A stretch of DNA of 8,007 bases from assembly GCA_026388755.1 (NCBI GenBank), contig JAPLJE010000581.1:1-8007 (forward strand), in the 5' to 3' direction. The first letter of the stretch is position 1. The number at the start of each line of letters is the position of its first letter. The notes beneath the pieces are model-generated. The model made no database searches. It had not been told where the DNA came from and worked only from the letters and a program-made list of their open reading frames with translations. The DNA comes from Deltaproteobacteria bacterium. Lineage in GTDB: Bacteria; Desulfobacterota; Desulfobacteria; Desulfobacterales; Desulfatirhabdiaceae. Of the stretch, positions 1 through 5,431 are shown piece after piece. The position numbers and the translations under genes are program-made.

Positions 1-22
1 CGTCTCAAAAGGAAATTCAGCG

Positions 23-1249
23 TCAGGCAAGACCCCGGATTGGCGGCTTTCGCGCCAAAGCTGGGAGGAGTGGTGCCGAGGCGCGAACCACGAATCCCAC
101 GACACCGACGCGCTTCAGGCGCAGGTTCATGTTGCGGATGTCCTTGCTGGTCAAAAGCGGGTCGCTTGCGATCATCTGGTTGTGCTCCGCGGCCTGGAGG
201 GCGCAGATCAGCCGGGCCCAGTGCATGGCCAGGGTGTGATGGGCCGGTTTGCCACCCAGGGTGTCGAACATCTGCGCGCATTCCTTCTGGGCGAGCGGCG
301 TGGCCATGCCGTCCGCAACGTTCAGCCGCGCGAGCGGTGCCACACGGTAGAGCGAGGTCCCCTCCCCCTCCACCAGCCCTTTCCAGCCGATCTTCTTCAG
401 AAAGTTCATCTTGATATAGGTCCAGGGTTCCACCCACTCGCCGATGTGTTCCACGTAGTCCCGCGGGTCGAACCGCAGGAACTCCTTGCCGTCGGGGTCG
501 ATGACTTTGACGGTGCCATCGTAGAAGCTGACCTTGTCGTTTTCATCTACCAGGGACATGTAGCAGGTCTTCAACTGATAAGCATCGTTCAACACCAGAT
601 CGAGATTCTTCTTGTTGCGCAGCACCACATCTTTGAACAGGCCCATCGCGAACTGCGCAAACTCGACGGAATAGTCGGCAATCTCTTTGATCCACCTGCG
701 CTCCTCGGAAGTGATACCCCGGGCGACACCCCCAGGCAACCCGCCTTCGGGGTGCGGCGGTTTGCTGAAGACCAGCTTGATGATCTCCCGGTTTTTCTTG
801 CGGACCTCGATGACCCTGGCGCCGATCTCCTTGCCCACCTTGTGGATCACGCCGAGGATGTTCCGCTCGGCAGGGTCGGCATCCGGGCCTACCACGAAAT
901 CGGGGGCGGCCAGGAAGAAGAAATGGATGTAATGGTCCTCGATATAGAAGGCGTTAAACTCGAGCTGACGGATCAGTTTGGCGGTCGGCGTGGGTTCCAC
1001 GTCATAGAGGTCGTCCAGGGCCTTGGTGGCGGCCATGTGATGGGCTGACGGACATACGCCGCAGATGTTGGGAACAATGCGCGTCATCTCCTCGGCGGGC
1101 CGCCCCAGGCAGAACCGCTCGAAGCCCCTGAGTTCCGATACCTGCCAGAAGGCGTCCTCCACATCTCCCTGGTCGTTCAGGAAGATCTCGATCTTCCCGT
1201 GTCCTTCCAAACGTGTAATGGGATCGATGGTGATGGTCTTGGCGGTCAT
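23..1249 (-). CDS. mvhA: F420-non-reducing (group 3c) [NiFe] hydrogenase large subunit MvhA, 3'-truncated
   Basis: Catalytic subunit that carries the Ni-Fe site and cleaves or forms H2 in the cytoplasm. The first ~385 residues follow the family: an N-terminal ITRLEGHG motif and the first Ni ligand pair in NICGVC (C63 and C66), followed by PSAHHMA. The start chosen is ATG at 1249, giving 408 residues; GAGGAT at 1255-1260 sits at proper spacing before it. An upstream TTG at 1255 would add two residues but overlaps the mvhG stop. The normal C-terminal ~80-100 residues, with an EAPRGTL-like stretch and the DPCxxC Ni ligands, are missing. After RVGVV the frame reads an unrelated arginine/proline-rich tail and stops at 23. 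That tail is encoded by the palindrome at 37-97, and no frame of bases 1-97 restores the family sequence. Last gene of the minus-strand operon within the window. Identity is secure; function is doubtful, and it may be a pseudogene. Confidence 0.92.
   Translation of the reverse strand: MTAKTITIDPITRLEGHGKIEIFLNDQGDVEDAFWQVSELRGFERFCLGRPAEEMTRIVPNICGVCPSAHHMAATKALDDLYDVEPTPTAKLIRQLEFNAFYIEDHYIHFFFLAAPDFVVGPDADPAERNILGVIHKVGKEIGARVIEVRKKNREIIKLVFSKPPHPEGGLPGGVARGITSEERRWIKEIADYSVEFAQFAMGLFKDVVLRNKKNLDLVLNDAYQLKTCYMSLVDENDKVSFYDGTVKVIDPDGKEFLRFDPRDYVEHIGEWVEPWTYIKMNFLKKIGWKGLVEGEGTSLYRVAPLARLNVADGMATPLAQKECAQMFDTLGGKPAHHTLAMHWARLICALQAAEHNQMIASDPLLTSKDIRNMNLRLKRVGVVGFVVRASAPLLPALARKPPIRGLA
37..97. 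repeat. 61-base imperfect palindrome at the point where mvhA is disrupted
   Basis: The arms are 37-56 and 80-97. The inner stem is a perfect 8-base match (TTCGCGCC at 49-56 with GGCGCGAA at 80-87). The outer stem is a perfect 5-base match (GGATT at 37-41 with AATCC at 93-97). Between them lies a short unequal internal loop, and the hairpin loop is about 23 bases (57-79). The outer right end falls exactly where the mvhA translation stops resembling its family. This suggests a small inserted element (REP- or MITE-like) or the end of a larger one. No poly-T follows on either side, so it is unlikely to be an intrinsic terminator. Mobility is inferred; only the palindrome and its position are seen. 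Confidence 0.6.
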
Positions 1250-1251
1250 AG

Positions 1252-2259
1252 TCAATCCTCCATGCTTTTCTTCGCGCTTCTTTTCCCCAGGATGGATGAT
1301 GGCTGGGCGAAACGGTACAGGTAACCGACAGGGTCGTCGATAGAGTCGATGGTCTCCTTGATCTCATCGTCCCGCTCCACCACGAGCAGAGATGCGAGCG
1401 TGGACAGGAACTTGGGTCCCGACCCCACGACACCCGAGACCGGGCCGAAGCAGCCACGGCACGGGACGTTGATCCGGATGCAGGTCTCCCCGCACCCCGT
1501 TCGCGTCGCAGGCCCCAGGCAGATGATCCCGGCCGCCAGGAAGCACGCGTCCGGGTCGGCCTCCACCTCGTGGATACGCTTGAAAGACCTGATTTCCATG
1601 CGGTTCGGTTTTCGCTGGTTGCGGGGGCAGGTGTCGCAGAGGGCTTTGCGGGGCGCCAGGGTGGATCCTTTCGGAGGGAGGTCGCCTGCAAGCACCGCGT
1701 TGATGGCGTTATTGATCAAATCGGGCGGCGGCGGGCACCCCGGGAGGTAGTAGTCCACATCAATGACCTGATCCAGCGTAAAGACGTGTTCAAAGAAGCT
1801 CGGGAGGGTCAGTTTGCGGCCGTTCATATCGGTCTCCGGCTGCGGGAAGCTGCCGTTCGGGTTTACCACCGTCGGCGCGTCCCGGTAGACCCAGTTGAAG
1901 ATATCGTCCTTGCCGCGAAAGTTGGCCAGGCCGGGGGTTCCCCCGAAACACGCGCAGGCGCCCATGGCAAGTACAATTTGGGATTTTTTTCTCAGGAGCT
2001 CCGCCATTTCCTGATGGTCGGAGTTCCTCACGGAACCCGACAGGATGCTGAGTGCGAAGCCCGACAGGATGCTGAGCGCGATCTCACCGTCCTGCATCGC
2101 CTGAATCCGGCTGTACTTGAAATCCATGGCCAAGGGCCAGAGGACGATGTCGACGGCATCGGCCACCAGCAAAATTGCCTCGTTCAGGTCGATTATTGCC
2201 TCGTCGCACCCCGCACAGGCCCCCAAACCGTAAATTGCAACCTTCGGTTTCTCCGCCAT
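1252..2259 (-). CDS. mvhG: F420-non-reducing hydrogenase small subunit MvhG
   Basis: Electron-transfer subunit of the group 3c [NiFe] hydrogenase. It binds the iron-sulfur clusters that carry electrons from the MvhA active site to MvhD. The N-terminal flavodoxin-like half has the proximal-cluster cysteines: C15 and C18 (GACAGCDE), C102 (GACACFGG) and C175 (PGCPPPPD). The C-terminal half is cysteine-rich (C208/C211, C239, C247, C256, C260, C267, C270) and contains the family stretch TRTGCGETC..PCRGCFGP. At 335 residues it is slightly long for the family, partly because of an 8-residue tandem duplication (ALSILSGF/ALSILSGS, residues 61-76). Start ATG at 2259 has GGGGGAG just upstream (2264-2270). 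The gene begins 17 bases after mvhD, and its TGA stop lies two bases before the mvhA ATG, so the genes are surely co-transcribed. Confidence 0.94.
   Translation of the reverse strand: MAEKPKVAIYGLGACAGCDEAIIDLNEAILLVADAVDIVLWPLAMDFKYSRIQAMQDGEIALSILSGFALSILSGSVRNSDHQEMAELLRKKSQIVLAMGACACFGGTPGLANFRGKDDIFNWVYRDAPTVVNPNGSFPQPETDMNGRKLTLPSFFEHVFTLDQVIDVDYYLPGCPPPPDLINNAINAVLAGDLPPKGSTLAPRKALCDTCPRNQRKPNRMEIRSFKRIHEVEADPDACFLAAGIICLGPATRTGCGETCIRINVPCRGCFGPVSGVVGSGPKFLSTLASLLVVERDDEIKETIDSIDDPVGYLYRFAQPSSILGKRSAKKSMED
1255..1260 (-). promoter_or_regulatory. Ribosome binding site of mvhA that decides its start
   Basis: GAGGAT on the minus strand lies about five bases before ATG at 1249, within the last codons of mvhG. 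It is too close to serve the TTG at 1255. This supports the shorter start MTAKTITIDP and indicates translational coupling between mvhG and mvhA. Confidence 0.6.
2036..2083. repeat. 24-base tandem duplication inside mvhG
   Basis: Two adjacent 24-base units, 2036-2059 and 2060-2083, share an identical first 17 bases and differ at three of the last seven. Because 24 is a multiple of three, the frame is kept and the protein gains eight residues (ALSILSGF followed by ALSILSGS). Family members normally have a single copy between the DGEI stretch and the SVRN stretch, so one unit is extra. The differences between copies argue against a simple sequencing stutter. Confidence 0.85.
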
Positions 2260-2276
2260 CTTACTCCCCCTTTGCC

Positions 2277-2672
2277 TTAGACCTGTTTCACCGGGCCCAA
2301 TTTGACCAGGTTATTTCTCATCTGACCGACCAACAGCGGGATCTTCTTCCCCTCCGGATCAATGGATAGATCCATGGTCAATCTCTCCGGTTCGATCCCG
2401 AAGGCATCCAGCACCTTCTGGATCAGGTAGACCTTCTTCCGGGTCTGATAGTTGCCGTCCTGAAAATGGCAGTGTCCTTCGGGACACCCGAGGATCAGCA
2501 CTCCGTCGGCCCCGGCCCGGAAAGCCTTCAGGATGTGGTTGGTATCGATCTTTCCGCTGCAGGCCACCGGTATCCAGTTCAGGATGGCGGCGCTGAGGGT
2601 TTCCTCATCGCTCAGATACCCCCACCCGAAATTGCACGAAAAGCAGACGAGTTTGGGCTTATAGGTTTCCAT
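2277..2672 (-). CDS. mvhD: F420-non-reducing hydrogenase iron-sulfur subunit MvhD
   Basis: Small iron-sulfur protein of 131 residues, the usual length for MvhD. In the family it carries a [2Fe-2S] cluster and links the MvhAG hydrogenase to a flavin-containing partner, HdrA in methanogens. Five cysteines fit the family pattern: C10 and C13 (VCFSCNFGWGY), C38 (VACSGKID), and C63 and C68 (LGCPEGHCHF). The central stretch FRAGADGVLILGC is highly typical. AAGGAGA at 2679-2685 gives a strong ribosome binding site six bases before ATG 2672. It sits directly against the stop codon of the preceding flavoprotein gene, so the two are probably translationally coupled. With no HdrA in the window, the natural docking partner here is that flavoprotein; this is inference from gene order. 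Confidence 0.94.
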   Translation of the reverse strand: METYKPKLVCFSCNFGWGYLSDEETLSAAILNWIPVACSGKIDTNHILKAFRAGADGVLILGCPEGHCHFQDGNYQTRKKVYLIQKVLDAFGIEPERLTMDLSIDPEGKKIPLLVGQMRNNLVKLGPVKQV

Positions 2673-2687
2673 GGGCAGTCTCCTTTG

Positions 2688-4436
2688 TTATTGCGCCAGC
2701 GCGGCATAGACTGACTCGATCCTTTGATTCATCGTATCCCCCACCAGCCGCCTGGCATTGGAGGGGCAGGCGACCACGCACATGCCGCATGACTTGCACT
2801 TGAAGCTGTCCGTCACCGACACCCGCTTGTTTTCTATGTCTTTTGACTGCGCCGCGCCGTAGTAACATATCGACACACAGATTCCGCAGCCGCAGCAACG
2901 CTCGGAATTCACCTCGACGCCCGGGAGACTCTTCTGTATCCCCACGGAAACACAGGCCTTGCATGAGATGCACGGCCCGCAGGAGAGGCAGCGCTTGGCC
3001 TCATCGATGGCCTCGGGGAGGGTGAAACCTCTTTCAAACAGCCTGAAGTGCATTCGCTTTTCCGGCGGAATCCAGAGGACCTCGGGCTCTGTCTCATAAT
3101 GCCTCCGGCGAGGGATATCCTGCGACTCCAAGATGCGACCGCGCCCTTCCCGCAGGCTCAGTTCGCGCAGGTAGCGCTCAATGGAATCGGCGGCCGTCAG
3201 GCCATCCTTCATGGCATCCACCATGAACCCGATCCGGCGCACGTCCCCGCCGATGAAGATCCACTCCTTGTTCAGGTTCTGCAGGGTCAGCGGATCAACG
3301 ACCAGTTGCCCCCGCTCGTTCAGGAGACCGTCAGTCTGCAGGACCAGGAAATCCGGCCCCTGCCCCACCGTGATGATGAGCACATCGCCTTCCAGAGTGA
3401 CGCTCAGGCATCGCGGGCATTCGACCTTCTGCATCCGTTCGCCAGCGCCGATGATCCTGCTCACCCCCCGCGAATAGATGATCCGGATCCCCTCCTCCCA
3501 TGCGCCGCGGATCTCTTCCCAATCGGCCGGTACGCGGTCCTTGGAACTGCGGTCCTCGCACTCCAGGCAGACCATGGTGGTTTCAGCGGCAAGTCTGCGG
3601 GCGGTCCTGGCCACGTCGAAAGCCACGTTCCCGCCTCCGATGACCAGCACCTTCTTGCCCCGGAAGTAGTTGGGCTTGATGTTGCCGTGGCTGACCTCGT
3701 AAAGGAATGTCTGCCCGTACATGACACCGGACAGGTCCTGACCCTCCACCAGTTTTCCGCCGAAACTCAGGGTCCGAGGGGCAGGCGTGCCCTGTGCCAG
3801 GAAAACCGCCTGATAGCCATCGTTCCGAAGTTTCTCAAGGGTCCACTTGCCCTCGCCGATCCGGGTGTTGTATTTCACATCGATCCCAACCAGCCTCACG
3901 AGGGTTTCCAGAGTCGAGGCAAGGACCTTCTCCGGCAATCGGTAACGCGGGATCAGCCACAGGGCGCCGCCCAGGCGGCCCGAGGCCTCGAATATCGTCA
4001 CCCGGTAGCCCCTCTTGCTCAGATCGTAAGCGCACATCAGCCCGGCCGGCCCACCGCCCACCACGGCCACGTTTTCCCGGTTCTTGATAAGAGGGTATTC
4101 ATCGCGTTTTTCCATCTGGTAGATGTAGGTATCTGCAATGAAACGCTTGAGGAGCCGCCGCCGGATGGCACCGCCCTTGGTCTGGTAGTTGCACTCCAGC
4201 TCGCAGATCCCGCAAACATACCCGCAAACAGGGAAGAAGGGGTTCTTTTCGTAAAGGTAGTCACCAATCTGTACGATCCCGTCCGTGGCCACCTCCGGGT
4301 CTTCAGGCAGAAGGGAGATGAGGACGTTGGTTCTCTGGATGTCCTCATTGATGGGACACCGCACCTGGCAGGGCGGAAGAAACTGTTTGACGGCGGGTTC
4401 GACCCCGGACCATCCTGTGCTGACCGTTTTCCACAT
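2688..4436 (-). CDS. GltD/NfnB-like FAD-dependent NAD(P) oxidoreductase with C-terminal 4Fe-4S ferredoxin domains
   Basis: Cytoplasmic iron-sulfur flavoprotein of 582 residues, first gene of the mvh operon. Residues ~20-100 form the N-terminal Fe-S domain of GltD-like proteins (C23, C27, C71, C75, C78, C82). An FAD-binding Rossmann motif VVGGGPAG follows at ~125-132, with an acidic residue after strand two (FEA). A second nucleotide-binding motif, VIGGGNVA at 265-272, is for NAD(P)H. The closing FAD motif IFIGGDV...DAMKDGLTAADSI is at ~393-419. The C-terminus has RCLSCGPCISCKAC (from C483) and two ferredoxin motifs: C514/C517/C520/C524, and C547/C550/C553/C557 followed by proline. Start ATG 4436 has AAGGAGGAG upstream. 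Known relatives move electrons between NAD(P)H, flavin and ferredoxin. Its place before mvhDGA suggests it couples H2 to NAD(P) and/or ferredoxin, possibly by bifurcation. It lacks the HdrA N-terminal signature, so HdrA is not the best name. Confidence 0.85.
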   Translation of the reverse strand: MWKTVSTGWSGVEPAVKQFLPPCQVRCPINEDIQRTNVLISLLPEDPEVATDGIVQIGDYLYEKNPFFPVCGYVCGICELECNYQTKGGAIRRRLLKRFIADTYIYQMEKRDEYPLIKNRENVAVVGGGPAGLMCAYDLSKRGYRVTIFEASGRLGGALWLIPRYRLPEKVLASTLETLVRLVGIDVKYNTRIGEGKWTLEKLRNDGYQAVFLAQGTPAPRTLSFGGKLVEGQDLSGVMYGQTFLYEVSHGNIKPNYFRGKKVLVIGGGNVAFDVARTARRLAAETTMVCLECEDRSSKDRVPADWEEIRGAWEEGIRIIYSRGVSRIIGAGERMQKVECPRCLSVTLEGDVLIITVGQGPDFLVLQTDGLLNERGQLVVDPLTLQNLNKEWIFIGGDVRRIGFMVDAMKDGLTAADSIERYLRELSLREGRGRILESQDIPRRRHYETEPEVLWIPPEKRMHFRLFERGFTLPEAIDEAKRCLSCGPCISCKACVSVGIQKSLPGVEVNSERCCGCGICVSICYYGAAQSKDIENKRVSVTDSFKCKSCGMCVVACPSNARRLVGDTMNQRIESVYAALAQ

Positions 4437-4525
4437 GATCGCTCCTCCTTGACTGAAAGATTGTGCGAGCCTTCAGGCGTGCCATCCGCTAATCATGCAC
4501 ACCCAAAGAAAGACAGCCTAGATTT

Positions 4526-4554
4526 ATGCTAACAGGCGCACTGGAGGTGGTCAA
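4526..4554 (-). promoter_or_regulatory. Candidate sigma-70-type promoter for the flavoprotein-mvhDGA operon
   Basis: On the minus strand a TTGACC box (4549-4554, five of six to consensus) is followed after 17 bases by TAGCAT (4526-4531, four of six). A transcript starting near 4519 would have a leader of about 80 bases before ATG 4436. This is by eye only; no operator was identified. Confidence 0.4.
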
Positions 4555-4590
4555 GTACATTTTCATTTGAATTCGATACATTTTTCGATG

Positions 4591-4618
4591 TTGCCAAAAT
4601 CCATTTGATGAATAAGAT
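4591..4618 (+). promoter_or_regulatory. Candidate sigma-70-type promoter for the TPR gene
   Basis: TTGCCA (4591-4596, five of six) and TAAGAT (4613-4618, four of six) are separated by 16 bases in an A+T-rich stretch. A start near 4625 would leave a ~50-base leader before ATG 4676. Just upstream, TTCGAT occurs twice 12 bases apart (4572-4577 and 4584-4589), which could be a regulator site but may be chance. Confidence 0.35.
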
Positions 4619-4675
4619 CAGTTATGAAAGAATCTATCAGACATGGAATAATGAAATTTTATCCCGGAGGCATTT

Positions 4676-5299
4676 ATGGCAAGGCAGAAAAAAACTGGAA
4701 AAAATATGGAAAAACCCGTTGAAAAAGTCCCTGAAAAAAGCGGCGTCTCTTATGGGGTTGTGGCGCTGGCGTTTGTCGCGGGAATTCTGGTCGGAGTGTT
4801 GTTGACCCTCTACAAGACAGGGGGCAGCCCAGCCATGCCTCCTCCTTCCCAGATGGGACAAAAAACATCTGCTGCCGACCATTCGGATGAGATTGCCGGA
4901 CTGGAGTTCAAAACATCCCAGAACCCAGGCGACATCGCTGCGTGGATTCAACTGGGGAATCTTTGCTTTGATGCTGACCTTCCGGAAAAAGCCATTGTCG
5001 CTTATGATAAGGCCTTGGCCCTCAATCCCAACAATGCCGACGTCTTGACGGACCAGGGCGTGATGTACCGTAAAGCCGGTAAATACGACAAAGCCGTTCA
5101 GTGTTTCGACAAGGCCGTTGCAGTTAACCCCAAGCATGAAATCGCGCGGTTCAACAAGGGGATTGTGCTGATGCACGATTTGAACAACCCGCAGGGCGCC
5201 ATTAAGGCATGGGAGGAACTCCTTGCTGTCAACCCGCTGGCCATGGCGCCAAACGGACAATCCATCGATGAAATGCTCAAGAAAATGAAGCAGCAGTGA
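4676..5299 (+). CDS. Membrane-anchored tetratricopeptide repeat protein
   Basis: A 207-residue protein with a basic N-terminus (ARQKKTGK), one membrane segment at about residues 24-46 (VVALAFVAGILVGVLLTL core), a proline-rich linker (~50-65), and then TPR helices. Three TPR units can be read at about 86-119, 120-153 and 154-188. The first two end in the typical A-LNPNNAD and AVNPKHE junctions. Topology predicts a short cytoplasmic tail with the TPR domain in the periplasm, a scaffold for protein-protein contacts. The layout recalls small anchored TPR proteins such as those in cytochrome c assembly (NrfG/CcmI-like), but no cytochrome gene is nearby, so no specific role is assigned. The start is fixed by GGAGG at 4666-4670, five bases before ATG. 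It diverges from the mvh operon and precedes a lipoprotein gene on the same strand, 132 bases away. Confidence 0.82.
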   Translation: MARQKKTGKNMEKPVEKVPEKSGVSYGVVALAFVAGILVGVLLTLYKTGGSPAMPPPSQMGQKTSAADHSDEIAGLEFKTSQNPGDIAAWIQLGNLCFDADLPEKAIVAYDKALALNPNNADVLTDQGVMYRKAGKYDKAVQCFDKAVAVNPKHEIARFNKGIVLMHDLNNPQGAIKAWEELLAVNPLAMAPNGQSIDEMLKKMKQQ

Positions 5300-5431
5300 C
5301 CCGCGGCCGCTCTCTTTCACTCTTCCCATCCCCTGCCCCAGGGACGGATTGATGTTGTGGGCCGATAAGCGTGTGCTGTAAATCAAACATCGCTGTGCCG
5401 GTGAATCCGGAAAATAGAAAGGATAAAGGCT
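5300..5431. other. Intergenic gap between the TPR and lipoprotein genes
   Basis: A short non-coding stretch. The only structure seen is a 5-base inverted repeat CCCTG/CAGGG at 5331-5343 with a 3-base loop. No T-run follows it, so a terminator is not supported. No clear promoter was recognised, so the two genes may be co-transcribed. Confidence 0.4.

Noticed and set aside
37..97. Palindrome as an intrinsic terminator of the mvh operon
   Set aside because: No T-run follows the stem in either direction, the loop is long, and it lies within the disrupted coding region.
1..130. A split hydrogenase large subunit as in methanococcal Vhu, with the C-terminus on a separate selenocysteine-containing polypeptide
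   Set aside because: As I recall, the separate VhuU piece is very short, whereas ~80-100 residues are missing here, and the tail coincides with a palindrome. A disruption is simpler, though sequence left of the window would settle it.
182..1048. Plus-strand open frame (288 codons) opposite mvhA
   Set aside because: Shadow frame of a recognisable hydrogenase gene; no family resemblance of its own.
4455..4495. Sigma-54-type promoter (TGGCAC-like sequence on the minus strand) before the flavoprotein gene
   Set aside because: The required GG and GC elements are not ten bases apart; spacing is off by one and the downstream element is poor.
3048..4532. Long plus-strand open frame (494 codons) opposite the flavoprotein gene
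   Set aside because: It is antisense to a clearly conserved iron-sulfur flavoprotein. Its translation is low-complexity, rich in His, Pro and Asp, with no recognisable domain, as expected of a shadow frame in G+C-rich DNA.
4605..4805. 66-codon plus-strand frame starting upstream of the TPR gene
   Set aside because: Out of frame with the TPR gene and overlapping its conserved start. No ribosome binding site was seen, and the translation looks random.
5331..5343. CCCTG/CAGGG hairpin as a terminator after the TPR gene
   Set aside because: Only five base pairs and no following T-run.
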